Under the pieces are notes generated by a model that was not told the DNA's origin, did not search any database, and saw only the letters and a program-made list of their open reading frames with translations. A DNA stretch of 6,932 nucleotides from Candidatus Competibacteraceae bacterium. Its GTDB lineage: Bacteria; Pseudomonadota; Gammaproteobacteria; Competibacterales; Competibacteraceae. The position numbers were made by a program, and so were the translations under genes. Shown piece after piece: positions 1 through 6,381 of this stretch. Location of the stretch: the NCBI GenBank assembly GCA_012032855.1, contig JAAUQA010000165.1, positions 1-6,932 of the forward strand, given 5' to 3'. Position 1 is the stretch's first letter. Each line of letters starts with the position of its first letter.

Positions 1-199
1 TGATTTGGGACACCTTACTCTGCCTTTGGGGGAGCTGCAAAATCTACAGCCCGGTTACAGCTTCGAGCTGGATGTGCCGGCAATTGGCCCGGTGCGGATT
101 CTGGCTGGTTCGCAGGTGATCGGGCGGGGTGAGTTGGTGCACATCGAAGATCGGTTGGGTGTGCGCGTTATCGAGTTGTTCAAACCGACACATGAGTGA
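1..199 (+). CDS. sctQ: SctQ, T3SS sorting-platform (C-ring) protein, C-terminal SpoA domain, 5' partial
   Basis: This is the last 65 or so codons of a gene that begins left of the window; the open frame runs in from base 2 without needing a start. The visible residues form a SpoA (surface presentation of antigens) domain as in YscQ, HrcQ and FliN: a beta-rich stretch with LGELQNLQPGYSFEL, then a short strand region, a glycine turn (VIGRGELV) and the closing DRLGVRV. In this family SctQ forms the cytoplasmic pods of the sorting platform and binds SctK above and SctL/SctN below, both known roles. The stop TGA (197-199) overlaps the ATG of sctR by 8 bases, consistent with translational coupling. 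The internal start that gives a short SctQ-C product in Yersinia would lie upstream of the window, so it cannot be judged here. Confidence 0.9.
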   Translation, partial: DLGHLTLPLGELQNLQPGYSFELDVPAIGPVRILAGSQVIGRGELVHIEDRLGVRVIELFKPTHE

Positions 200-842
200 A
201 TTTCCCGATCCGCTACTGCTGATAATCGGGATGGGCCTGTTGGGGCTAGTGCCCTTCATGGCCGTTATGGCCACCACATTCGTGAAAATCACCGTGGTCC
301 TCTCTCTCATCCGCAACGCGATGGGCATTCAGCAGATTCCACCTAATATGACGCTGCACGGCTTGGCGATCATTCTCACGATGTACATCATGGCACAGGT
401 GGGGATTCAGGCTTATGAGTCGCTGGTTGATAAAGACCTAAGGAAAATGGATACCCGTACCCTGGTTGCGGAGCTCGGTAAGGCTGCTGAGCCGTTTCGA
501 GAATTTCTGAAAAAGCATGCGTCTGACGAAGAAAAAGCATTCTTTGTCAAGACGGCTAGAAACCTGTGGCCTAAGGAATATGCCGAAAAGGTCACTCCGA
601 ATGATTTGCTAGTGCTGATTCCGGCGTTCACCATCAGCGAATTAACCTCTGCATTTGAAGTGGGTTTTTTGCTTTATTTGCCGTTCATCGCTATTGATCT
701 GATTATTTCCAATATTCTCCTGGCGATGGGTATGATGATGGTCTCGCCGATGACCATCTCATTGCCCTTCAAACTGCTGCTATTCGTCTTGTTAGACGGA
801 TGGACGCGGCTCATTCACGGTCTTGTGCTCACCTACCAATAA
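192..842 (+). CDS. sctR: SctR, T3SS export gate protein (FliP family)
   Basis: SctR is an inner-membrane protein that, with SctS and SctT, forms the helical export gate through which substrates enter the needle channel. The product is 216 aa, the usual length for YscR/HrcR. FliP-family signatures are clear: TTFVKITVVLSLIRNAMG with QQIPPN near residues 28-52, and near residues 140-200 PAFTISEL, AFEVGFLLYLPF, IDLIISNILLAMGMMMVSP and LPFKLLLFVLLDGW. There are about four hydrophobic segments, with a charged loop in the middle (about residues 78-135). I chose ATG 192 because the protein then begins MSEFPDPLLL, as in homologues. A longer GTG-started frame from 129 only adds sctQ shadow sequence. 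No strong Shine-Dalgarno is seen before ATG 192, so translation is probably coupled to sctQ through their 8-base overlap. Confidence 0.97.
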   Translation: MSEFPDPLLLIIGMGLLGLVPFMAVMATTFVKITVVLSLIRNAMGIQQIPPNMTLHGLAIILTMYIMAQVGIQAYESLVDKDLRKMDTRTLVAELGKAAEPFREFLKKHASDEEKAFFVKTARNLWPKEYAEKVTPNDLLVLIPAFTISELTSAFEVGFLLYLPFIAIDLIISNILLAMGMMMVSPMTISLPFKLLLFVLLDGWTRLIHGLVLTYQ

Positions 843-854
843 CCGGCGGATAGC

Positions 855-1124
855 ATGAACGAAGCCAGCATCGTCGATTTCACCGCTAATGCCTTGTTGT
901 TGGTGCTTTATCTGTCCATGCCACCTATTATTGCCGCCGCCCTAGTGGGAACCCTGGTCAGCCTCCTGCAGGCCCTCACCCAAATTCAAGAACAAACCCT
1001 ATCGTTTGCCATCAAGCTGTTCGTGGTGGTGGTCACGATTTTCCTCACGGCCCGCTGGCAGGGCGAAGAACTGTACAACTACGCTTTCAATATCTTTGTC
1101 AATATTCCCGTGCTGGGTCAATGA
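855..1124 (+). CDS. sctS: SctS, T3SS export gate protein (FliQ family)
   Basis: The product is 89 aa, the normal size for YscS/FliQ, with two long hydrophobic hairpin helices (about residues 13-40 and 50-75). The family core LVGTLVSLLQALTQIQEQTL, followed by SFAIKL, is plain to see. In known systems about four SctS copies assemble with SctR and SctT into the export gate. The gene starts 12 bases after the sctR stop. A weak purine-rich GGCGGA (845-850) lies only 4 bases before the ATG. Its TGA stop overlaps the sctT ATG in the four-base ATGA arrangement (1121-1124), a sign of coupled translation. Confidence 0.97.
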   Translation: MNEASIVDFTANALLLVLYLSMPPIIAAALVGTLVSLLQALTQIQEQTLSFAIKLFVVVVTIFLTARWQGEELYNYAFNIFVNIPVLGQ

Positions 1125-1906
1125 ACGAGTTCGAAGAGCTACGCCATTGGCTGCTCGTTTTCACCTTTAGTTTGCCCCGCATCCTAGCTACGTTCACCAT
1201 GATGCCGGTTTTCAGCCGCCAGGTGTTGCCAGGAATGGTACGCAATGGGGTGGCTGCCAGCTTGGCGTTGTTCATTTTCCCTGTGGTTGTCGTGGATGCG
1301 CCCGTCAGTGATCTGACCTTGATCAGCGGTCTCGGTGTTCTCATCAAAGAAGTTTTTATCGGATTGCTGATTGGTTTCGGTGTGGCAGCGCTGTTCTGGT
1401 CCATTGAGGCAGCGGGCTTTTTCATCGATAACCAGCGGGGATCAACTATGGCCAGCTCCCTTAATCCACTGACCGGTTCGCAAACGTCTCCGATGGGCAT
1501 ATTGTTCGTCCAGACTTTGAACGTGATTTTTTTTGTCGGTGGCGGGCTGTTGGTTGTTCTGGGTGCGTTATACACCAGTTATCAATTATGGCCGGTATTT
1601 TCTTTTTTCCCGCGTGTGGAATGGGATGCTGTGCCCTATTTTCTGGGCATATTGGATTGGATCATGGCCTTGGCGGTATTGATGGCCGCTCCGGTAATCA
1701 TCGCCATGTTTTTGGCAGAATTCGCGCTGGGCTTGATTAGTCGCTTCGCCCCGCAACTCAACGTGTTTTTTCTCGCGATGCCGATCAAAAGCGCGGTCGG
1801 AATATTCATTCTAGTGCTCTATGCTGGAATATTGATCGGCTACTACAACGATGAGTTAAAGAAACTGGCGACTCATTTCACGGCCCTCAACGGGTTGTTC
1901 CGGTGA
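1121..1906 (+). CDS. sctT: SctT, T3SS export gate protein (FliR family)
   Basis: This is a 261-aa, strongly hydrophobic protein of the FliR/YscT/SpaR family, at normal length. Recognisable parts are the N-terminal LPRILATFTMMPVFSRQVLP and GMVRNGVAASLALFIFP, and the conserved central region IEAAGFFIDNQRGSTMASSL with NPLTGSQTSPMG (about residues 94-126). Further along are APVIIAMFLAEFALGLISR (about 188-206) and APQLNVFFLAMPIKS. One SctT copy caps the SctR ring in known export gates. The ATG overlaps the sctS stop, and the TGA stop overlaps the GTG start of sctU (GTGA, 1903-1906). The reading frame is intact. Confidence 0.97.
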   Translation: MNEFEELRHWLLVFTFSLPRILATFTMMPVFSRQVLPGMVRNGVAASLALFIFPVVVVDAPVSDLTLISGLGVLIKEVFIGLLIGFGVAALFWSIEAAGFFIDNQRGSTMASSLNPLTGSQTSPMGILFVQTLNVIFFVGGGLLVVLGALYTSYQLWPVFSFFPRVEWDAVPYFLGILDWIMALAVLMAAPVIIAMFLAEFALGLISRFAPQLNVFFLAMPIKSAVGIFILVLYAGILIGYYNDELKKLATHFTALNGLFR

Positions 1907-2951
1907 GCGAGAAAACCGAACAACCCACTCCGAAAAACTCCGCGACGCCCGCAAGAAAGGCCAAGTCGCGTCCAGCAAGGAGGTTGCTTCGGCAGCGCTG
2001 ATTCTGGCCATTTTCGCTTTTCTGTGGGGGATGGCTGGGATTTATCTGGCCGATTTTAAGGAATTGATTCTGCTGCCAACCACTTTCGTCAACGCCGGCA
2101 TCAGTTTCGAGTTCGGACTTCAGGAAACCCTGAATGGCATCATTACCCTGATGGTGCGCATGCTGATGCCGTTAGTGGTGACGGTTATTTTGGTGGCAAT
2201 CCTGTCACATTTTGCCCAGTACGGGGTGTTATTCGCGCTGGAATCGTTGAAGCCCGATATCAAGAAGCTCAATCCGATGCAGGGCATCAAGAAGATTTTT
2301 TCGCTGAAAAATCTGATTGAGTTTCTCAAATCGGCATTCAAGATTGTCTTTCTATCCATCCTGATGTTTTTAGTGATTCGTAACAGCTTGGTCGATCTAT
2401 TGAAAATTCCCTATTGCGGTTTGGAATGCATACCGCTGATCTTGGGGAAATTGCTGGAGCAGGTTATTTTAAATGCGGCCTTCGCCTTTATTGTGATTGC
2501 GGTGGCGGATTTCGCGTTTCAGAAATTCCAGTTCACCAAGCAACTAAAAATGACCAAGGACGAAGTGAAGCGGGAATACAAAGAAATGGAAGGCGATCCG
2601 CTGATCAAGAGCAAACGTAAACAATTTCATCATGAATTGATGTCGCAACAGATGACCAATAGCGTGAAAAAATCGACTGTCGTTGTCACCAACCCCACTC
2701 ACATCGCCATTGCCTTGGAATATCGCGACGGTGAAACGCCATTACCGATCGTGCGGGCCAAGGGAGAAAATCTGTGGGCTCAGCGCATCATCGAAATCGC
2801 CAAGGAAGAGGGGATTCCGATCATGGAGAACGTGCCGTTAGCACGCTCTTTACACGAGCAGTCGTCAGTGGATCAGTACATCCCGACAGACTTGATCGAG
2901 GCCGTGGCGGAGGTACTGCACTGGGTGGCTAATCTGGAGCAGCAGGAATAA
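1903..2951 (+). CDS. sctU: SctU, T3SS autocleaving switch protein (FlhB family), with a one-base frameshift near the start
   Basis: SctU is the inner-membrane FlhB/YscU protein; self-cleavage of its cytoplasmic domain switches the system from rod and needle export to later substrates. GTG 1903 overlaps the sctT stop and encodes MSEKTEQPTPK, the family's standard N-terminus. The frame then breaks at the A tract 1933-1937 and, as written, reaches TGA at 1999-2001 after 32 codons. Adding one A gives KKLRDARKKGQVASSKEV, the family consensus, and joins the long frame to 2951: 349 aa, the normal length. Restored features are four membrane helices (roughly residues 28-52, 78-103, 145-162 and 185-205), a basic linker, and the NPTH cleavage motif at 2691-2702 (Asn264), followed by IAIALEY. 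Without the correction the only long frame starts at ATG 2031 and lacks TM1 sequence and the conserved N-terminus. The family call is certain; whether the shift exists in the cell is not. Confidence 0.95.
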
Positions 2952-2964
2952 TCTTATTACCCTG
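2943..2964. terminator. Imperfect palindrome spanning both convergent stop codons, possible weak bidirectional terminator
   Basis: The five-base gap between sctU and sctL sits in an inverted repeat: CAGG AATAA, a TC centre, then TTATT and, after a two-base bulge, CCTG. It contains both stop codons (TAA at 2949-2951 on plus, TAA at 2959-2957 on minus). The stem is AU-rich, the loop is very tight and no U tract follows, so this is not a classic intrinsic terminator. It is recorded because no other termination signal fits between the two operons. Confidence 0.2.
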
Positions 2965-3583
2965 GTACGTCGTCGATACGGGCTTTTATGGCCTGTTCCA
3001 GTGCCTGAAGTTGCACCTCAACGCTAGCTTCCACGACACCGATGTCAGTTTCTAGAATACAACCGCCCCGATTTAGCCGATGATCAGGAACGATTTCCAA
3101 GTAACTGACGCCACTGTAGCCAGCGAGAATTTCGTCTAAACGCTCGCGCAGGGCCTGTTCTTGGCCAGGACTGACCCGTACCGTAACTTGTTTTTGGGTA
3201 CGTACCACCTGCAACGCATTGCGTACTACACCCACGGTGAGTTCCTGCTCGTCGAAATCCCCAAGAATCTTACGCACCGCAGCAATGACTACCGCCGCGA
3301 CCCGCTTCTCCACTTGCGCAAAATAATCTACCGTTCTTCCCACGGTATCCAGCATTTGCTCGGCCATCTCCTGTTTAGCTTCATCCATACCGTCTTCATA
3401 ACCGCGCGCTTTTTGTTCCTCATAGACTTGCTCGGCCTGAGCGAGAATGTCTTGTGCTCGACGTTGCGCGTCAGCCAAAACCTGACCGGCCGTTTCAAAC
3501 ACCTGATAATCAGCTGCTTTGAGTATCCGGGTATCGGATTGCAAGGTTGATTTATTCAGTGTCAGGCGAACAAAGGGGTCCAT
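2957..3583 (-). CDS. sctL: SctL, T3SS ATPase stator/regulator (FliH/YscL family)
   Basis: SctL is the cytoplasmic stator that links the SctN ATPase to SctQ and SctK in the sorting platform. From ATG 3583 the product is 208 aa, near the family norm. In order there is a short N-terminal region (LTLNKSTL), a long alanine- and glutamate-rich coiled coil (about residues 28-80) holding the FliH-like GYEDGMDEAKQEM, then a globular C-terminal domain. That domain ends with NRGGCILETDIGVVEASVEV and a last amphipathic helix, matching the YscL C-terminus. The start is chosen because AAGGAG (3600-3595) lies 11 bases upstream. A longer frame from TTG 3685 would overlap sctK by over 120 bases and adds unrelated sequence. 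The chosen start lies inside the end of sctK (22-base overlap). The stop faces the sctU stop five bases away. Confidence 0.93.
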   Translation of the reverse strand: MDPFVRLTLNKSTLQSDTRILKAADYQVFETAGQVLADAQRRAQDILAQAEQVYEEQKARGYEDGMDEAKQEMAEQMLDTVGRTVDYFAQVEKRVAAVVIAAVRKILGDFDEQELTVGVVRNALQVVRTQKQVTVRVSPGQEQALRERLDEILAGYSGVSYLEIVPDHRLNRGGCILETDIGVVEASVEVQLQALEQAIKARIDDVPG

Positions 3584-4230
3584 TTCGGCATGAGCTCCTT
3601 TATAAGTTTTCTGAGCAACGGCGGTAACGAAGGGTCGATGGTAACCGGCGAGGGCTGCGGATTTGCTGTCAGTAACGATGACCAAGCGACCGGCAATTTC
3701 AACGCCATGCGTTTAAGCAGCGCCTCTGCCGGCAGTTGATCCGCACAGAAACGCGCACCGATCAAGCTAAACCGGGTATGAGGATCGTCGGTTTCGGGTT
3801 CGAAGGAAAAATCAGGCAACCCACCCAGAAATGGAGCCCGTTTCACTGCGAAAGCAAACCCGTCTTCGCCCACCGCCTGTTTAATTGGACGCAAACGCTC
3901 TCCAAGCAGTTCACCGCGCAGTTCGGTGCTGCGCAAGGTCAGTCCTAAGTATAAAAATAGCCGTTCCAAGGTGGGCCCGTTCAGCAAGGCAAGGCGGGTG
4001 CGACGATCAGAGAAGTCATACCAGTAATCTTGTTCCAGTCCCAGGGCTTGCAGCAAATGGCGGGAGACCTGTGGGGCAGCGCGGGGCATAGTGCGCAACC
4101 GCCGCATCAGATCCCCGTAGGGCAGGGTGTCAAACCAGGAATCGTGGAGATAAGCAACGGGATGGAAATTAAAGGTCAGGGCACGTTTCAACCAGCGCGA
4201 GTCGGGTAGGCCGAGTGATTCGTCAACCAC
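3562..4230 (-). CDS. sctK: SctK, T3SS sorting-platform adaptor (YscK family)
   Basis: The product is 222 aa, close to YscK/PscK (about 210). SctK links the cytoplasmic part of SctD to the SctQ pods; it is all soluble, with no membrane segment here. Support comes from position (between sctJ and sctL, as in Ysc loci) and from family-like sequence: FNFHPVAYLHDSWF near residues 20-33, a central LLQALGLEQDYWYDF, LALLNGPTLERLFLYLGL (about 82-99), and a C-terminal helix LLRKLIKELMPKW. The start is GTG 4230, overlapping the sctJ stop by 8 bases, with GGAG (4243-4240) 9 bases upstream. SctK is the least conserved of the platform proteins, so context carries part of this call. Confidence 0.9.
   Translation of the reverse strand: MVDESLGLPDSRWLKRALTFNFHPVAYLHDSWFDTLPYGDLMRRLRTMPRAAPQVSRHLLQALGLEQDYWYDFSDRRTRLALLNGPTLERLFLYLGLTLRSTELRGELLGERLRPIKQAVGEDGFAFAVKRAPFLGGLPDFSFEPETDDPHTRFSLIGARFCADQLPAEALLKRMALKLPVAWSSLLTANPQPSPVTIDPSLPPLLRKLIKELMPKWTPLFA
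3595..3600 (-). promoter_or_regulatory. Ribosome binding site for sctL (AAGGAG)
   Basis: AAGGAG on the minus strand, inside the 3' end of sctK, is 11 bases before ATG 3583. It is the only strong site in this region and decides the short SctL start over the upstream TTG at 3685. Confidence 0.6.
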
Positions 4231-4995
4231 CCGCCGCTTCTCCGCCGGTGGGCTTGGCGCGCCGCATCCGCCAGATTAAATACCCGTTTGCGCCCAGCGC
4301 CAACAGTAATAATGCGGCCAATGCGCCGATCAGCAGGGAAAATTCCGTAAACGAATCGCGGGTAATGCGCAGACCGAGAAAGCTACTCAGCGGCGGTCCT
4401 GTGGGTTCGACGGCGGGCGGCAGTTCCTGAGCCGGGAATAAGGCGACTGAGATATTATCGTAACTCAAGCCTTCCACGCTATTTTGCACAATCAATTTGA
4501 TTTTGGGCACCGATTCTCAATGCCTAGTCCTTGCCGATATTTGATAAACACCGATGCTGAGGAAGGTTTGACGACTTCCTCAAGTGGCTGTTCCTCCGGC
4601 ATGACGATATGCACCCGCGCCGTCAACACGCCGTCAATCTGATTCAGCGTTTCCGAAATGGTCTGAGATAGTCCGTAGATAAAGCGAATCCGCTCTTCCA
4701 GCGGCGAGGAAATCAAGCCCTGTTTTTGGAACACATCACCCAGGTTGACGAAGTTATCGCGCGGATAGCCGTTGCGTTGCAAAATCTCAATCGCGTTGGC
4801 TACATCAACCTCGTCTACCATGATGCTGACTCCATCCTTGGAGCTCGTTTTACTGGCGGGAATATTATGGGTCAGCAACACCGCGAGAATATCGTTGCCT
4901 TCCTTTTCTTGAAGCTCTGAGTACAGCTCCACTTGGCAGGCAACCAACCCGACAATGAGCAGGCAGCCAACTACCAATCGTTGCAACGCGTGCAC
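4223..4995 (-). CDS. sctJ: SctJ, T3SS inner-membrane ring lipoprotein (YscJ/FliF family), with an internal one-base frameshift
   Basis: SctJ forms the inner-membrane ring of the basal body. The N-terminus is a lipoprotein signal with lipobox LVAC and Cys20 as the expected acylated residue. Two periplasmic domains follow: about residues 22-85 (ELYSELQEKEGNDILAVLL, then GVSIMVDEVDVANAIEILQ) and 100-200, including LSQTISETLNQIDGVLTARV and SASVFIKYRQGLGIEN. As written, the frame breaks at 4510-4512 and stops at 4494-4492 after 167 aa. One added base (GG to GGG) continues as RVPKIKLIVQNSVEGLSYDN, the expected YscJ sequence, and gives 257 aa. The second part carries a C-terminal membrane helix (FSLLIGALAALLLLALGANG) and a short basic tail. 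The start is GTG 4995, with GGGAG (5008-5004) 8 bases upstream. The call is firm; whether the break is real is open. Confidence 0.95.
4240..4243 (-). promoter_or_regulatory. Ribosome binding site for sctK (GGAG)
   Basis: GGAG on the minus strand sits within the last codons of sctJ, 9 bases before the GTG at 4230. It supports that non-ATG start and suggests coupling of sctK translation to sctJ. Confidence 0.5.
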
Positions 4996-5003
4996 GTGTC
5001 GAA

Positions 5004-5008
5004 CTCCC
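5004..5008 (-). promoter_or_regulatory. Ribosome binding site for sctJ (GGGAG)
   Basis: GGGAG on the minus strand, in the short sctI-sctJ gap, is 8 bases before GTG 4995. It fixes the start that gives a full lipoprotein signal peptide. Confidence 0.55.
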
Positions 5009-5013
5009 GGTTC

Positions 5014-5463
5014 TCAAGAACTCTTCAGCAACGTATCCATATCCTGTTCCAACTTGCCGGGCACCTGACCGGCCAATTGCGTGTCGACCATCATCTGACT
5101 GGCCTGCATTTGGATCTTCATCATCTCCTGGGGCGATACGTCCCCTTGGGTAGCAATCGACTGCGCTTTTTCTCCGATATTCTTCACGCCATTGCGCAAA
5201 CCGTCCATACCTTTCAGGATTGAATCGCCCATTGTCTTCGGAGCTGTCACTTGGTCCTGCTGCTGCACAGGCGGCGTATTCGTCGGTTGCTGCACCTGAG
5301 AGGACTGTTCCGAGTTGGTTTGGTGTTGCCGCAGGGCCTCCTGTAAGCGGTTTTGGTCATCAATGCTCGCTTCTTGCGGCTTGGCTGTGCCCGTTCCCTC
5401 TTGCCCGCTGTGTTCACGAACGTCTCTTTTGGCGATTTGGTCGGCGCCTACTGCATAGGTCAT
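5014..5463 (-). CDS. sctI: SctI, T3SS inner rod protein (YscI family)
   Basis: SctI is an early exported substrate that connects the export gate to the needle base. The product is 149 aa, longer than YscI/PscI (about 115). The C-terminal third carries the family signal: MGDSILKGMDGLRNGVKNIG (about residues 78-97), an amphipathic helix PQEMMKIQMQASQMM (111-125), and the ending LEQDMDTLLKSS, close to the YscI ending. The N-terminal half is polar, low in hydrophobics and rich in Gln, Ser and Pro (about residues 28-72, with QVQQP and PPVQQQ), which accounts for the extra length. ATG 5463 has GGGAG 8 bases upstream (5476-5472). The gene sits directly after sctG, with no sctH between them. Confidence 0.9.
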   Translation of the reverse strand: MTYAVGADQIAKRDVREHSGQEGTGTAKPQEASIDDQNRLQEALRQHQTNSEQSSQVQQPTNTPPVQQQDQVTAPKTMGDSILKGMDGLRNGVKNIGEKAQSIATQGDVSPQEMMKIQMQASQMMVDTQLAGQVPGKLEQDMDTLLKSS

Positions 5464-5471
5464 GATCTTGT

Positions 5472-5476
5472 CTCCC
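5472..5476 (-). promoter_or_regulatory. Ribosome binding site for sctI (GGGAG)
   Basis: GGGAG on the minus strand is 8 bases before ATG 5463, inside the 33-base sctG-sctI gap. It supports the long SctI with its N-terminal Gln-rich region. Confidence 0.55.
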
Positions 5477-5496
5477 GTACTTCGGGGTGGAGTATC

Positions 5497-5874
5497 CTAC
5501 TGGGTGCCGTTGAGCAGGTCTTTGGCAATCTTGACGGCGTCCTCATCATCATCGTCTGTTGCGATAACCTCGTTGAGCACTTGATCCCGTTCGTTAATCC
5601 GACCTTGCATGTGCAAAGCAATACCGAGAAACGCTTTAGACATGGCGCTGTTCGGGTTAATTTTAAGCGCTTGGTCGCGCAGGATGCGCTCCGCCGTGGC
5701 GGTGTCTTTAGCATTCAGCCGAGTGATCGCCCTCACTAGATGAGGGCGTTCGCTATCCGGTCTGGCACGTTCCAAGCCGACTGCAATGGTGTCAGACGGG
5801 CCAATCATCTTGTAACCGCCAGCCATAAAAGCAATTTCCGCCAGCAATTTGACAGTGTCGTCATCGATTTCCAT
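5497..5874 (-). CDS. sctG: SctG, TPR-like needle chaperone (YscG/PscG type)
   Basis: This is a 125-aa, soluble, all-helical protein. Helix pairs resemble tetratricopeptide repeats: about residues 5-35 (VKLLAEIAFMAGGYKMIGPS then TIAVGLERARPDS), 42-70 (PHLVRAITRLNAKDTATAER and onward) and 75-105 (NSAMSKAFLGIALHMQGRIN). An acidic run DDDDED follows near residue 107. In Yersinia and Pseudomonas, YscG/PscG with the small SctE holds the needle subunit soluble in the cytoplasm until export; the place directly after sctF supports the same role here. The sequence alone would only say TPR-like T3SS chaperone (the HrpB1/HrpK family is another TPR-like group), so the exact name rests on context. ATG 5874 has GGGAG (5884-5880) 5 bases upstream. 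Confidence 0.85.
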   Translation of the reverse strand: MEIDDDTVKLLAEIAFMAGGYKMIGPSDTIAVGLERARPDSERPHLVRAITRLNAKDTATAERILRDQALKINPNSAMSKAFLGIALHMQGRINERDQVLNEVIATDDDDEDAVKIAKDLLNGTQ

Positions 5875-5879
5875 AGGGG

Positions 5880-5884
5880 CTCCC
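5880..5884 (-). promoter_or_regulatory. Ribosome binding site for sctG (GGGAG)
   Basis: GGGAG on the minus strand, in the 19-base sctF-sctG gap, is 5 bases before ATG 5874. Confidence 0.5.
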
Positions 5885-5893
5885 GATCAGGGG

Positions 5894-6106
5894 TCACATT
5901 TTCTGAATAATAGACATCACAGTGGATTTCATATCAGAGATAATCGCACTGTATGTGCCGTAAGTTTCCTGATACTCGGCCAACGCCTGTTGCAATTGCA
6001 GTTGATTTGCGGGATCCGTTAAGTCTCCGCTTGCAGCGGTGCTTATATTACTGTCAAGGTCGGAGAGGTTTCCTGAAGATATTATGCTACTTATATCAAT
6101 GGCCAT
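5894..6106 (-). CDS. sctF: SctF, T3SS needle subunit
   Basis: SctF polymerises into the extracellular needle. The product is 70 aa, slightly short for the family (about 80-87). It has no signal peptide, as expected for a T3SS substrate. The family pattern is clear: a Ser-rich flexible N-terminus (residues 1-28), the turn between two helices with DPANQLQLQQAL (31-42), EYQETYGTYSAIISDMK (44-60), and the C-terminal helix ending SIIQKM. The DPxN turn and the terminal IIQ are typical of YscF and PrgI. AAGAGGAA (6120-6113) lies close to the ATG at 6106. The gene stands between sctE and sctG, so subunit and both chaperones would be made from one message. Confidence 0.93.
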   Translation of the reverse strand: MAIDISSIISSGNLSDLDSNISTAASGDLTDPANQLQLQQALAEYQETYGTYSAIISDMKSTVMSIIQKM

Positions 6107-6112
6107 CGGTTG

Positions 6113-6120
6113 TTCCTCTT
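6113..6120 (-). promoter_or_regulatory. Ribosome binding site for sctF (AAGAGGAA)
   Basis: A purine-rich AAGAGGAA on the minus strand has its GAGGA core 7 bases before ATG 6106. It fits the high output expected for the needle subunit. Confidence 0.55.
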
Positions 6121-6145
6121 AATTACAGTTAGTCTGATTAACAGT

Positions 6146-6381
6146 TCAAGTGGGGTGATACCGCCGCCAAATAATGGCGACGACTTGGCTGGCGGTTTCG
6201 AACGCCTTGTGTAAGGTGTCTAATTCGGCAAACTCCTTCGGCGTAACGCCGGCGTCCATTTTGCGTTTAATTGTGCGGGCCTGGTCTCGCAGCCGGTTCA
6301 TCAGAGCGTCCCGCTCCTCGCCATCGGTGTCTTCCTTGAGGGTCCGCTCCACCGGCAACCAGGGTTCATTTTTTCCGCCAT
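6146..6381 (-). CDS. sctE: SctE, small needle co-chaperone (YscE family), with a one-base frameshift after codon 3
   Basis: SctE is the small helical hairpin partner that, with SctG, caps the needle subunit before export. As written this segment is read in frame with sctD, as if it were the SctD tail. Adding one base to the A6 tract (plus-strand T 6369-6374) gives a 78-aa protein starting MAEKNEPWLPVERT from ATG 6381. Residues about 24-74 resemble YscE: a first helix (RDALMNRLRDQARTIKRKM), a turn (DAGVTPKEF), and a second helix (LDTLHKAFETASQVVAII). From memory, YscE has the same spacing of a KK/M, a Gly turn, KQY and a KA.ESA.AII helix. The ATG has a perfect GGAGG 6 bases upstream. Order D-E-F-G is the Ysc order. 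The alternative is a true SctD-SctE fusion, which I think less likely. Confidence 0.72.

Noticed and set aside
129..191. Longer SctR reading from GTG 129
   Set aside because: The added residues are a shifted reading of the sctQ SpoA domain. ATG 192 gives the family's usual N-terminus and length.
1099..1575. Minus-strand open frame of 158 codons opposite sctT
   Set aside because: Its composition is that of an antisense reading of a membrane protein; sctT on the plus strand is intact and certain.
3161..3550. Plus-strand open frame opposite sctL
   Set aside because: It is the shadow of a well-supported coding gene on the other strand and shows no family features or start signal. The same holds for the plus-strand frames at 4933-5739 and 6558-6911.
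3584..3685. Longer SctL reading from TTG 3685
   Set aside because: It would overlap sctK by over 120 bases, adds sequence unlike SctL, and has no ribosome binding site as good as the AAGGAG before ATG 3583.
6107..6145. Gap before sctF with a partial inverted repeat around GTTAATCAGACTAAC
   Set aside because: The symmetry is too short and weak to call an operator or terminator; only the ribosome binding site is supported.
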